The position numbers were made by a program, and so were the translations under genes. The notes beneath the pieces are model-generated. The model was not told the DNA's origin and did no database searches. It saw only the letters and a list, made by a program, of their open reading frames with translations. DNA of 64,000 bases, taken from contig JAEWAQ010000012.1 of the NCBI GenBank assembly GCA_023391635.1, forward strand, positions 186,001 through 250,000, read 5' to 3'. Positions 34,009 through 43,122 of the stretch are shown one piece after another. The number at the start of each line of letters is the position of its first letter. Position 1 is the stretch's first letter. The stretch is from Bacillota bacterium (GTDB lineage Bacteria > Bacillota > Bacilli > Paenibacillales > Paenibacillaceae).

Positions 34009-35727
34009 ATGAGCACAGCAACTGTGCAACAATTGAAAAATAGATGCGAAAGCGACGTGAGGTTCTTGAATCAAGGCTATCAGCTGACCATAAGACAAAT
34101 ACTGGACAGGCCGCAATTCCGGCACGCTTATCTGGCCGCGGGGGAGCAAAGCCTGGACCGCTTGGTGCGATGGGTCCATATTATCGAGGTCATCCATTTC
34201 GAGGAACTGCTGCAAGGCGGGGAAATGATATTGACGACCGGTGCAGCCTTCCAATCGGATCCCGGGTTGTTCTCCACGTACATGGAACAACTGGTCAAGC
34301 GGGACGTCGCATGCCTGTGCATCGAGATGGGCCACTACATCCGCTCCGTGCCTGCGGAATGGATCGACATGGCCGACGCGAACGGCTTGCCGCTGATCAT
34401 CTTCCCGCAAGCGGTGAAATTTATCGACATTACGCAGGACATCCACGCCCACATCATTAACCGGCATCATGACGCGCTGCGGCAACTGGAGCAAATCTCG
34501 CGCGAGTTTCACCGCCTGACCTTGACGTCGCAAGGCGTAGCCAACGTGCTTCAACTGTTGCAGAAGAGCACCGAAGCCCAGGTGATCTACATGCCTTCGG
34601 AAGGGCAGCCGCACTTCGTCCCGCGTGTCTCGCGCGATCAGGCCAAGAGATGGACGGATCTGCTGAACCATCACCTAGACGGCAGCCTGAAGGGGAGCGA
34701 AGCTCCGGGTTCATTCCCCTATCACCTCGAAGACGACGGTCGCGCGATCATCCTGCAATCCGTCGGCGCGATGGGCAAAACCTGGGCGCACCTGGCCCTC
34801 ATTCTCGGCCGGAGACCGCAGGAATACGAGTATCTGATCCTCGATTCGGCTTCCATTTCCATCTCCCAGGACTTGCTCCGCAAACAGTATATCGAAGAAC
34901 GGAAGCTGTATTCCCAGACGCTGTGGGTCGATGATTTGCTGCATCTTCGCCTTCGCGACGAAGAGCAGGTGCAAGCTTTGATCGGGACCGATTTCAAGCG
35001 TCTCAACGAGCTCGTTTACCATGTTTGCCTCATCGAAATCGGGCGCGGAACCGAAGCGAACCGTTCGGCTTCCATCGACGGCAGCGAAGAAACGGCCGGC
35101 ATCCATCTGTCGATGGCAGCCAGGTCGATATTCGTACAGCACGCCTTCGATCCTCTCATTACGCTTCAGAACGACCGGCTGGTGGTCGTCGCTTTCGACC
35201 GGAAGCATGCCAAGCCCGCGAAGGAGCGGCTCCGCCAGGTTATTCAATCGCTTCGGACGATAAAGGACGAGGAGGATATCAAGCTGGTGATCGGCGTCGG
35301 TCAGGCCAACCGGGGCTTCATGAATGCATATGTCAGCTATCAAGAAGCGATTCGCTCGCTGTCGCTTTCCAAGACGCTGCAGTCCGATCTCCTGTTCTAT
35401 GACGAGCTCGGCGTATTTCGCCTTCTCTTCCGCATCGCCGACGAACAAACGCTGGATTCGTTCATGAGAAGCTGCTTGGGGCCGCTGCTCGATCACGACT
35501 CTACGAGAGGCAGCGAGCTGCTCCGTACCCTTAAAGTCTATCTGGATCACGACGGCTCCAAGCAAATCACGGCGCAGAGGCTCTTTATCGTCCGTCAAAC
35601 GCTCTATTACCGCTTGGAGCAGATCGAAGCCCTTCTCGGGAAGGGCTTCATGGAACCGGAGAAAAGACTGTCGCTGCAGGTCGCCATTCGCATTTACCAG
35701 CTTCTGCATTCGGATGCGAAATTGTGA
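34009..35727 (+). CDS. PucR-family transcriptional regulator
   Basis: About 572 residues. PucR N-terminal domain: LTIRQILDRPQF, LVRWVHIIE, GGEMILTTGAAF, AVKFIDITQDIHAHI. A GGDEF-like middle (LVIGVGQANRGFMNAYVSYQEA) and the C-terminal HTH_30 (RLFIVRQTLYYRLEQIEALLG) follow. The start is uncertain: the frame is open from 33889 and ATG 34009 lacks a good ribosome binding site; a TTG at 34066 just before the conserved region is also possible. It lies directly upstream of alanine dehydrogenase, which it most likely regulates. Confidence 0.88.
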   Translation: MSTATVQQLKNRCESDVRFLNQGYQLTIRQILDRPQFRHAYLAAGEQSLDRLVRWVHIIEVIHFEELLQGGEMILTTGAAFQSDPGLFSTYMEQLVKRDVACLCIEMGHYIRSVPAEWIDMADANGLPLIIFPQAVKFIDITQDIHAHIINRHHDALRQLEQISREFHRLTLTSQGVANVLQLLQKSTEAQVIYMPSEGQPHFVPRVSRDQAKRWTDLLNHHLDGSLKGSEAPGSFPYHLEDDGRAIILQSVGAMGKTWAHLALILGRRPQEYEYLILDSASISISQDLLRKQYIEERKLYSQTLWVDDLLHLRLRDEEQVQALIGTDFKRLNELVYHVCLIEIGRGTEANRSASIDGSEETAGIHLSMAARSIFVQHAFDPLITLQNDRLVVVAFDRKHAKPAKERLRQVIQSLRTIKDEEDIKLVIGVGQANRGFMNAYVSYQEAIRSLSLSKTLQSDLLFYDELGVFRLLFRIADEQTLDSFMRSCLGPLLDHDSTRGSELLRTLKVYLDHDGSKQITAQRLFIVRQTLYYRLEQIEALLGKGFMEPEKRLSLQVAIRIYQLLHSDAKL

Positions 35728-35841
35728 AAAAAATAGGTCAACCTTCATTACATTTTGTCTAATGGAACCGCTTGCCATTTCTTTTACACTTGGTATCGAG
35801 TGGAAAAAATCATCTAATCGGACAATGAGGAGAGGGTTGAC

Positions 35842-36957
35842 GTGATTGTCGGCGTTCCCAAGGAAGTCAAAAACAACGAGCACCGCGTCGGTTTGACGCC
35901 GGGCTCCGTTCTCTCGTACGTGAAATCCGGACATGAGGTATGGGTGGAAACGAAAGCCGGCGCAAGCATCGGGTTCGCGGACGAGGATTACGCCCGAGCA
36001 GGCGCGCGAATCGTGGCTCACGCTGCGGAGGCTTGGTCGGCGGAAATGGTCGTCAAAGTGAAGGAGCCCCTGCCTCAGGAATACGGTTATTTCCGCGAAG
36101 GGCTCATTCTATATACGTACCTGCATCTGGCACCCGAGCCGGATTTAACGAAAGCATTAATAGAGCGCAAAGTGACAGCTATCGCTTACGAAACGATCCA
36201 GCTCGACAACGGCAGCCTCCCGCTGCTGATCCCTATGAGCGAGGTCGCCGGCCGCATGTCGATCCAGATCGGCGCGCATTTCCTGGAGAAGGCGCATGGC
36301 GGCAAAGGCATCCTTCTGAGTGGCGTACCGGGAGTTGAGCCCGCGAAAGTCGCCATCATCGGGGGTGGCATCGTCGGTACGAATGCCGCGAAGATGGCCA
36401 TCGGGCTTGGTGCGGACGTCAGCATCGTCGACATCAATGCCGACCGGCTTCGGCAGCTCGACGACCTGTTCCAGGGAAGGATCAAAACCGTCATGTCAAG
36501 CCCATACGGCATTGCGGAAGCCGTTCGCCGCTCGGACCTCGTGGTCGGCGCGGTGCTGATTCCGGGGGCGCGAGCGCCCCGCCTCGTCACCGAGGACATG
36601 GTGAAGGCGATGGCCCCAGGCTCGGTGATCGTCGACGTTGCCATTGATCAAGGCGGATCGATCGAGACGATCGACCGAATCACGACGCACGACGATCCGA
36701 CCTATGAGAAGCACGGCGTGATCCACTATGCCGTCTCCAACATGCCGGGCGCCGTTGCGCGCACCTCCACGCTGGCGCTTACGAACGTAACGACGGCTTA
36801 CGGACTCCAGATCGCGGGCAAGGGCTGCGTGCAAGCCGCGCGGGATAACAAGGCGATCGCCAAAGGTATTAACGTCGTCGCGGGCCGCGTGACTTATCAG
36901 GCGGTTGCGGAAGCGCACGGCTGCGATTACTCGGATATTTATTCTTTGCTGCAATGA
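35842..36957 (+). CDS. ald: Alanine dehydrogenase
   Basis: 371 residues, family-typical. N-terminal MIVGVPKEVKNNEHRVGLTP carries the substrate-binding Arg, HLAPEPDLTKAL the active-site region with His, and IIGGGIVGTNAAKMAIGLGADV the NAD-binding Rossmann loop; GSVIVDVAIDQGG is also conserved. It catalyses reversible NAD-dependent deamination of L-alanine to pyruvate and ammonia. GTG start behind GGAGAGGG. The 114-base gap after the PucR gene holds its probable promoter. A hairpin terminator follows. Confidence 0.95.
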   Translation: MIVGVPKEVKNNEHRVGLTPGSVLSYVKSGHEVWVETKAGASIGFADEDYARAGARIVAHAAEAWSAEMVVKVKEPLPQEYGYFREGLILYTYLHLAPEPDLTKALIERKVTAIAYETIQLDNGSLPLLIPMSEVAGRMSIQIGAHFLEKAHGGKGILLSGVPGVEPAKVAIIGGGIVGTNAAKMAIGLGADVSIVDINADRLRQLDDLFQGRIKTVMSSPYGIAEAVRRSDLVVGAVLIPGARAPRLVTEDMVKAMAPGSVIVDVAIDQGGSIETIDRITTHDDPTYEKHGVIHYAVSNMPGAVARTSTLALTNVTTAYGLQIAGKGCVQAARDNKAIAKGINVVAGRVTYQAVAEAHGCDYSDIYSLLQ

Positions 36958-36983
36958 ACCCGAATCGGATGCACGAGCATGCA

Positions 36984-37006
36984 GAGCACCTTCGCCGGTG
37001 CTCTTT
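36984..37006 (+). terminator. ald terminator
   Basis: GAGCACC pairs with GGTGCTC around TTCGCC, followed by TTTCG. Confidence 0.65.
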
Positions 37007-37012
37007 CGCGTG

Positions 37013-37040
37013 TTGACGGAATCGCAAAAAAGTACATAAT
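37013..37040 (+). promoter_or_regulatory. Probable promoter of the kinase/LytTR pair
   Basis: TTGACG at 37013-37018, a 16-base spacer and CATAAT at 37035-37040, 57 bases before the kinase start. Confidence 0.5.
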
Positions 37041-37096
37041 GTCCTAGCGATTTCTGTTACTATAAGGGTAAAACCTAGCGAAGCCAGGTGTTGCGC

Positions 37097-38455
37097 ATGG
37101 TCCAAATGGCAGCTCTTCCTCATTATCCCGGAATGGTAAGGAAGAATAAAAAAATCAGAGGCATTATCGTCCTCTCGATCCTGCTTCTATTGGCGCTGAC
37201 GACCGTGAATATCGTCGTGTCGTATTATTCGACCATCCATGCCGCGGAAGTGTCGATCGCGAACCAGAGCATCGGAATGGCCGAATCGATTGCGGCCGAT
37301 TTGGATGTGGGAGCGTACGAGCGCTTTCTCCTGCATCGGACAAGGGACGCCGATTTTTGGGCGCTCGCCTCGTATTTGAACGACGCCAAGAAGAAAATCG
37401 GCGCTACGTACGTCTATACGCTGCTGGTGGATAATCCCGAAGTGACGAAAACGATGATTCACGGGATGGATCCTGATCATCCGATCGATTACTACATCGG
37501 TGAATATTGCACGGTGCCCAAGCAGCAGATCGCGCTTGCGCTGCATGGGAAAACCTACTCCACGGGCATTCTGCGGGACGCCAAGCTTGGCGACTACATG
37601 TCGGTGGGCGCGCCGATCCGAAATGAGAGCGGTAACATGATCGGCTACCTCGGCATTGACATGGGGTCCGCGAGGGTCCAGGATATCGGCCAAGTCGTCA
37701 TCGCGAACAGTTACGCAACGTTCTTCTTCAACGTCGCCTTCGTCGTGGTGTTGTTGGTCTTGTTTCTGGTCATCCAGAGGTGGTATCAGCGGGAAACGAA
37801 GAAAGCGGTCGGGGAGACGGAGTTGACCTACCAAGCGGAATTTCGGTCGATCCTCACCTCCGTTCGTTCGATCCGCCACGACTTCGTGAACCATATCCAG
37901 GTGCTCTATGGCCTGCTCGAATTCAAGTATTATCCGCGGGCGATCGAGTACATTCAGTCGCTGTTCAAAGAGATCAAGATCGTCGACTTGACGCTGAAGA
38001 TCAACAACCCGGCGCTCCTCGTCCTGTTTCAGTCCAAATGGGTGCTGGCGCAAAACAAACAAATCGAGCTGGAATTCGACGTGATGCCGGACATGTTCGA
38101 TCGGATCGAATCGGCGGATTTGATCCGGATTTTATCCAATTTGATGGACAACGCGATCGAAGCGGTCCAGGAGATGCCTCAAGCGGAGAGAAAAATGAAA
38201 GTGACGTGCAAGAGCGCCGGCAATCACTATCGGTTTGAAGTGGAGAACTCGGGGCGGTCCATTTCGGAGCGCGATCAGGCATATTTGTTCGAAGAAGGCT
38301 TTACGTCCAGGCCGCAATCTTCGGATAAACCGCGAGGCTTCGGGTTGTCGATCGTCAAACAAATCGTCCAGCGTTATTCAGGCGAGGTTGATTTCGTATC
38401 GGGCGGTGGCCGGACCGCTTTCAGCGTCAGTATACCGATTGTCGCCGACCGTTAG
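37097..38455 (+). CDS. GHKL-type sensor histidine kinase with periplasmic-type sensor
   Basis: About 452 residues. First membrane helix about 19-40, an extracellular Cache-like sensor to about 200 (YTLLVDNPEVTKTMIHGMD, YCTVPKQQIALALHGK, GYLGIDMGSARVQDIG), second helix about 207-227, then His261 in SIRHDFVNHIQVLYGLLE, the Spo0B/GHKL form, and a HATPase ending RGFGLSIVKQIVQRYSG. It pairs with the LytTR regulator. Start at 37097 is the best of several; AGGTG precedes it. Alanine or a related amino acid is a plausible signal, by context only. Confidence 0.88.
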   Translation: MVQMAALPHYPGMVRKNKKIRGIIVLSILLLLALTTVNIVVSYYSTIHAAEVSIANQSIGMAESIAADLDVGAYERFLLHRTRDADFWALASYLNDAKKKIGATYVYTLLVDNPEVTKTMIHGMDPDHPIDYYIGEYCTVPKQQIALALHGKTYSTGILRDAKLGDYMSVGAPIRNESGNMIGYLGIDMGSARVQDIGQVVIANSYATFFFNVAFVVVLLVLFLVIQRWYQRETKKAVGETELTYQAEFRSILTSVRSIRHDFVNHIQVLYGLLEFKYYPRAIEYIQSLFKEIKIVDLTLKINNPALLVLFQSKWVLAQNKQIELEFDVMPDMFDRIESADLIRILSNLMDNAIEAVQEMPQAERKMKVTCKSAGNHYRFEVENSGRSISERDQAYLFEEGFTSRPQSSDKPRGFGLSIVKQIVQRYSGEVDFVSGGGRTAFSVSIPIVADR

Positions 38456-38463
38456 GAGGTCTT

Positions 38464-39189
38464 ATGGAAAATCCTCAAATTCGCCTGTTGATCGCCGAAG
38501 ACGAGCCGGCTCAACAAGAGCTTCTGCTCCTGTATTTGCAAGATTTCGATTATGTGCGCGTCGTCGACATCGTCAAGACGGGAGACGAGCTCATCCAGCG
38601 GGTGACGACCGATTCGAACGTCAATGCCTTGCTGCTGGACTTGAAGCTGGGCGAGGGCAGAAGCGGGCTCGACAGCTATTCGACGTTGCGCTTCCGCGGC
38701 AAGAACATCCCGGCCATTCTGGTGACCGGGGCGATTCCCGAGGCCAGCTATACGTATGACCTCGGGATCATCGACATCGTCGAGAAGCCGTTTACCGCTT
38801 TCCGATTCAAGCAATCGATCGAAAAACTGTGCAATCATATGAAGTATCAAGCTTTCGTCGAGCATGGCGGGGTATACATCCCGATTTATAATCAAGACAT
38901 CCAATTGCTTACGCCTGCCGATATTCTCTTCATCGAATCGGTCAATCGGACGATTCAAGTGCATACGACGATAGGCATTATGGAGACGAAGATCCCGCTG
39001 AAAGTGTATGAACAGTATTTGCAGGAATACTACTTTTACCCGACGCACCGCTCGTATCTCGTAAACCTGAAGAAGATCAGGATCATCGCGAACAGCACGA
39101 TCTATTTTCACGACGACCGGCGAACGGCGTTCATTGCCGAGGACAAGGCACAGGAGTTCGCGTTTTACTGGGAAGCCATGATGAAGTAA
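38464..39189 (+). CDS. LytTR-family response regulator
   Basis: 241 residues. Receiver with EDE at 12-14, Asp59 in ALLLDLKLGEG and Lys in DIVEKPF. The C-terminal LytTR DNA-binding domain reads ILFIESVNRTIQVHT and FYPTHRSYLVNLKKIRII. TAGGAGG precedes the ATG, eight bases after the kinase stop. The SDR and permease genes opposite are possible targets. Confidence 0.92.
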   Translation: MENPQIRLLIAEDEPAQQELLLLYLQDFDYVRVVDIVKTGDELIQRVTTDSNVNALLLDLKLGEGRSGLDSYSTLRFRGKNIPAILVTGAIPEASYTYDLGIIDIVEKPFTAFRFKQSIEKLCNHMKYQAFVEHGGVYIPIYNQDIQLLTPADILFIESVNRTIQVHTTIGIMETKIPLKVYEQYLQEYYFYPTHRSYLVNLKKIRIIANSTIYFHDDRRTAFIAEDKAQEFAFYWEAMMK

Positions 39190-39213
39190 GCGGCGAACGG
39201 TTCGTCAAGAACG

Positions 39214-39254
39214 ATTCGTGTCGACCGGCGGGTATCGGTCGACACGAATTTTTA
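39214..39254. terminator. Bidirectional terminator
   Basis: ATTCGTGTCGACC (39214-39226) and GGTCGACACGAAT (39237-39249) form a perfect 13-bp stem, with T-rich sequence after it. It separates the convergent LytTR and SDR genes. Confidence 0.85.
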
Positions 39255-40010
39255 TTTCGCGCTCATGCCGCCGTCGACGACGACGGCGCTTCCCGTCATC
39301 GCCGACGACTCGTCGGATGCGAGAAAGACGGCTACGCTGGCGATCTCCGAAGGCTGGATGACCCGGTTGATCGGTTGAAAATCCCCGATGCTGCCGAGCA
39401 CCTGTTCAATGCCGCCCATCAATGATGCGTGAGCGTCATTGAACGTCGTATCTACCCATCCGGGGCAAATACAGTTGGCGCGGATCCGTTCCTGGGCGAA
39501 ATCAAGGGCGATGGACTTCGTGAGCATGAGAATCGCCCCTTTGGAAGTGACGTAGGCCGACAGTTTCGGCTCGGCGACGAGACTGTTGACGGAGCCTACG
39601 TTAATAATGGAGCCGCCGCCTGCTTTTTGCATTTCCGGAATGCCGTACTTAGCCGCCAGAAACATCGATTTAACGTTGACGTCCATCGTACGGTCCCAAA
39701 CATCTTCCGTGACGTCGATCACCGTTCCGGGAATATTGATCCCGGCGTTGTTGCACAGCACATGAAGGCTTCCGAATCGCTCCGCCGTGAAGCGTATGAG
39801 CGCTTGAACCTGTTCGGACCGGGAGACGTCAAGCTGGAAGAATACGGCCTGGCCTCCTTGCTCGACGATTTCATTCGCAACTGCGGCTCCCGTTTCCTTG
39901 AAATCGGCGACGACGACGTTGGCGCCCTCCTGAGCGAAGCGCCTGGCGATAGCCGCGCCGATCCCTCTTCCCGCCCCTGTAACGATGGCTGTTTTCGCTT
40001 GCAATCTCAT
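39252..40010 (-). CDS. Short-chain dehydrogenase/reductase
   Basis: 252 residues, classical SDR. Cofactor loop TGAGRGIGAAIA at about 11-22, NNAG at about 88-91, catalytic Ser in INVGSVNS and YVTSK with Tyr and Lys, and the C-terminal GSAVVVDGGMSA typical of FabG-like enzymes. It lies downstream of the APC permease in the same direction, 21 bases away, so the two form an operon. The substrate is unknown. Confidence 0.9.
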   Translation of the reverse strand: MRLQAKTAIVTGAGRGIGAAIARRFAQEGANVVVADFKETGAAVANEIVEQGGQAVFFQLDVSRSEQVQALIRFTAERFGSLHVLCNNAGINIPGTVIDVTEDVWDRTMDVNVKSMFLAAKYGIPEMQKAGGGSIINVGSVNSLVAEPKLSAYVTSKGAILMLTKSIALDFAQERIRANCICPGWVDTTFNDAHASLMGGIEQVLGSIGDFQPINRVIQPSEIASVAVFLASDESSAMTGSAVVVDGGMSAK

Positions 40011-40031
40011 CGTGTATTCCTCCTCGCAACC

Positions 40032-41408
40032 TTACGCAGGCTCTTTTAAAGCAGGCGGAATTTCCTTGTAGCCTTTGGACTTTACCGCTCCTACGATCAC
40101 GCCCACGAGCAGCCAGCATATTCCCGTAATGAACGTCGTACGATCGAACCCTGTCCATACGTAACCGACAATGAAGAGGCCGATGAGCGGCATGGTCAGG
40201 TAGAGCAGCCATCCTTTTGCCCCGCGCTGTTTTTTCTTGAAAAAGAAATAAAAGCAGACGCTTGAATTCAGTACGATAAAAGAGGTGACGGCGCCGAAAT
40301 TGACGAATTTCAAGACAGTTTCAATCGGCAGAGTGAGAACCGTGACGGCGCAAATTCCCGCCGACAAAAAGGTAGCGCTTACAGGCGTTTGAAAGGTGGG
40401 ATGCACTTTTTTGAATACGTTGGCGAAGGGCAGCAAATTGTCGCGGCTCATCGAGTACAGCACGCGGGATGCGGCCGCTTGACAATTGAGATTGACCGCT
40501 CCGCCGATCGCCACGACATTGATCAGGATCAGGATGACGAAGAAGGCTTGGCCGCCCGCTTCTTTGGCAATATCGAAGAAGCCCATTTCCGGATTGAGGT
40601 CGGCGTAATTCGGATGGATCAAGTGCGCCATATACGCTTGCGCAATGAAGAAGAAGCCGATGAACACAATCGATAGGACCGTCGCTTTGCCCACCGTCCT
40701 GCGCGGGTCCCGCGCTTCTTCGGAGAGGGTGCTGATCCCGTCGAAACCGAGAAATCCGAGGACGGCGATCGTCGTGGCCGTGGCCACCAAGCCGAGAGAG
40801 AAGTGGTCCGCTTGGAAGAAGGGATCGAGCGTGAAACCGCCGACACCGTGGCCGTCGGCGAACACGAATTTGATGCCGATGCCGAGCAGCGCCGCGATCG
40901 TAACGATCTGTACCCAGAACATGACCAAATTCGTTTTGGCGGCTACGTTGATCCCTCGAATGTTAATGAAGGTCGTAATGGCAATAAACAACAGCGCCCA
41001 AACGGCCGGCGGAACGGAAGGGAAAATCCCGGTCATCCATACGCCCGTCATCGAGTAGAGCAAAGCCGGGATCAAAATATAATCCGACAAAATGATCCAC
41101 CCGGCGAGAAAGCCGATATGCGGATTAACCGCCCGTTGAATATAGGAATAGACGGATCCGGCAATCGGGAATTCCTTGCTCATGTGGCTGTAGCTGAAAG
41201 CGGTGAAGAGCATGGCCAGCACCCCGACGATATAGACGAGCGCGGACATGCCGAAGCTTTCCTGGGCAACCATGCCGTACACTTGCATGGGTGCGAGCGG
41301 TGCCATGAATACCATTCCGTAAATCGTTAATTCCTTGATGCCGAGCGATCGTTTCAACTCCTGCTTGTAGCCGAATGAGACGACTTCGTTCGTTTCGATT
41401 TGTGCCAT
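40032..41408 (-). CDS. APC-family amino acid permease
   Basis: 458 residues with about 12 membrane helices. Features of the APC superfamily: SLGIKELTIYGMVFMAPLAP, FPIAGSVYSYIQRAVNPHIGF in helix 3, and FLGFDGISTLSEEARDPRRTV in helix 6, a block typical of this family. ATG 41408 follows AAGGAGAGGG. With ald, the PucR regulator and the sensor pair it suggests uptake and oxidation of an amino acid or amine. Confidence 0.9.
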   Translation of the reverse strand: MAQIETNEVVSFGYKQELKRSLGIKELTIYGMVFMAPLAPMQVYGMVAQESFGMSALVYIVGVLAMLFTAFSYSHMSKEFPIAGSVYSYIQRAVNPHIGFLAGWIILSDYILIPALLYSMTGVWMTGIFPSVPPAVWALLFIAITTFINIRGINVAAKTNLVMFWVQIVTIAALLGIGIKFVFADGHGVGGFTLDPFFQADHFSLGLVATATTIAVLGFLGFDGISTLSEEARDPRRTVGKATVLSIVFIGFFFIAQAYMAHLIHPNYADLNPEMGFFDIAKEAGGQAFFVILILINVVAIGGAVNLNCQAAASRVLYSMSRDNLLPFANVFKKVHPTFQTPVSATFLSAGICAVTVLTLPIETVLKFVNFGAVTSFIVLNSSVCFYFFFKKKQRGAKGWLLYLTMPLIGLFIVGYVWTGFDRTTFITGICWLLVGVIVGAVKSKGYKEIPPALKEPA

Positions 41409-41438
41409 GGAATTCCCTCTCCTTCGTTCGGTTGACAA

Positions 41439-42044
41439 GCCTATAAGAACGTTAGCCGCCGATTGCCGTGAAGCCAGCCCTCCTCGCGACGACGGTTTCG
41501 GTGCTATTGTACGTTACCGCACCGCGGGAACGCCGCAATTTTCGGTGGCGACGAACGACTTTTGGACGTGACGAAATGTTAATTTCGATTTGATTCGACT
41601 TTTTCAAAAGGGCGTGGAAGCGTGTAGTGTCCCGACCCTTCCATTCCAAACGACACAAAACAAGCTGAGTCCTCTCGGACTTCAGCTTGTTTTGTGTCGT
41701 AATTATAGAATTTGAGCCTTATTGCTGCAAGGCTTCTTACCAGTAGAACAAACCGGAGATATACCCGTGCATATATCTTAAGTTAGTCTTCAAACATTTC
41801 GCCCTATGATAGAATAAACAAAATCTTATTGAAGAGGATGTGTTACATGAGGAAGATGAGTGCTTTGTTAGGTTTAATCGGAGGATTATTGTGAATTATC
41901 CGTCGTTCGATTCTGCCGCCTTGAACAATTTTGGTGTGGGACTGAAAATTAATTCAGCATATTTAACTATTCCCGATAATTTTCATTCCATGACCCGGAT
42001 GGTAAATTCATAGAAGCTTGGAGTGTACCTGAGGAGAGATCGAT
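41439..42044. other. Gene-poor gap with hairpin and gene scraps
   Basis: No intact gene is visible. A long hairpin lies at 41651-41699. At 41847 an ATG behind GAAGAGGATG opens 15 codons (MRKMSALLGLIGG) and stops, as if a membrane protein gene had been cut. At 41980-42050 the frame FHDPDGKFIEAWSVPEE is the typical C-terminal end of a VOC-fold protein, out of frame with everything upstream. Confidence 0.6.
41651..41699. terminator. Very long hairpin, probable bidirectional terminator
   Basis: The left arm 41651-41672 and right arm 41677-41699 pair over 22 bp with one bulged A and a four-base loop (TCTC). The arms contain ACAAAACAAGC on the left and GCTTGTTTTGT on the right. No intact gene now ends next to it. 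Confidence 0.7.
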
Positions 42045-42052
42045 ATGTTGAG
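41980..42052 (+). pseudogene. C-terminal remnant of a VOC-fold protein
   Basis: Encodes FHDPDGKFIEAWSVPEE, which matches the terminal strand of glyoxalase-fold proteins (compare FADPDGNVWEVW in the intact gene at 32918). A stop lies three codons before it in frame. Its end supplies the ribosome binding site of the next gene. Confidence 0.6.
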
Positions 42053-42710
42053 GAAATTCGAATGGTTTTTAATAGCAGGCGGATTCTTGTGGATCGTACT
42101 TTGGACTGGACACACGATCGCACACGGACCGCTTAATCCGGCACCAGAGACGGGTAGGTTATTGGGGATGTCCTCTATGTTTTATGCGTCATGGATGATG
42201 TTTCTTGTTCCCGTGCCTTTATCTCTCGGATGGATAGGGTTGCACAGGTTTACAACAGGAGGATGGAAAGTTGTTAGAACGATTGGATTCATTTGTACAA
42301 TTTTGAGCCTTCTACTCTTCTTCATTGCCGGTTGCGTGGGTATTCTCGCATTCATTCAGCAAGGTTTTGTCGACACTGATTTTGGGTCAGTCTGGTACTT
42401 CTATGCACCTGGGCAATTAATTCTACTGGCGGGCACATTCCTATTCGGTATCGGTTTTCTAAAAGGGACGAATTTCGGAGTTCTCGTCAAACTCGTTCCG
42501 ATAGCTGTTGCATTATTGTTCCCGTTGATTAGTTATATGCGTCGTCCGGGTTCTATATTATTGGAATGGGGCTCTGTTGCTGGGTACGTTCTTTTGGAGA
42601 GCATGGGCGCCCTGCTTGGGATATGCTGGATTATTCTCGGGCTTGCATCCTACCGTAGCAAAAAATGTGGAATAACGGGAAACGTTAAATCTTTCGTTAG
42701 TAGAATTTAA
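42045..42710 (+). CDS. Integral membrane protein of unknown function
   Basis: 221 residues with about six membrane helices, for example WFLIAGGFLWIVLWTGHTIA, MMFLVPVPLSLGWIGLH and FICTILSLLLFFIAGCVGIL. GAGGAGAG lies seven bases before the ATG. No catalytic motif is visible. It sits between gene remnants and is AT-richer than the surrounding operons. Confidence 0.7.
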   Translation: MLRKFEWFLIAGGFLWIVLWTGHTIAHGPLNPAPETGRLLGMSSMFYASWMMFLVPVPLSLGWIGLHRFTTGGWKVVRTIGFICTILSLLLFFIAGCVGILAFIQQGFVDTDFGSVWYFYAPGQLILLAGTFLFGIGFLKGTNFGVLVKLVPIAVALLFPLISYMRRPGSILLEWGSVAGYVLLESMGALLGICWIILGLASYRSKKCGITGNVKSFVSRI

Positions 42711-42781
42711 TATCGTTGTCACTATGAGAGTGAGATTCGATTTGTAACGGATCACTCCAATGATTGGATATAGAAGAAACA

Positions 42782-43039
42782 TGGCGTTGTCACGCTCGGC
42801 TTCGTACAGTACATCGGACCGACGATCATGCTGATTCTGAGCGTATTCGTGTTCAAGGAATCGGTCTCGCCGGTTCTGCTCATCGGCTTCGTACTTATCT
42901 GGACAGCGATCGTCGTATACACCGCAGCATCGGTTCGCGGCACGAGACTCGCGAAAGCGAGCTGACGGCCAAGGGGGTCCGGCACCGTCATAAAGGCCAT
43001 TTCCGCCCGATGGGGCGGAGATGGCTGTTTTCCGTTTGT
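42782..43039 (+). pseudogene. 3' fragment of rarD
   Basis: Nearly identical to 19156-19413, covering the last third of rarD, its stop and its terminator. One base is missing in the copy near 42796 (GTTGTCACG against GTTGTCCACG), which breaks the frame. No promoter or start belongs to it. It and the 5' fragment at 1189-1250 do not overlap in rarD. Confidence 0.95.
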
Positions 43040-43122
43040 AAAGATTGTTTACAGGGGAACGTTTGTGCGTTATTATGGTAATAATTTCTTGATCACTTCT
43101 ATTTAAGGAGAGATTGCCTGTC

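Noticed and set aside
34711..36021. 436-codon minus-strand frame opposite the PucR regulator and ald start
   Set aside because: It crosses two well-supported genes and their promoter gap and shows no family motif.
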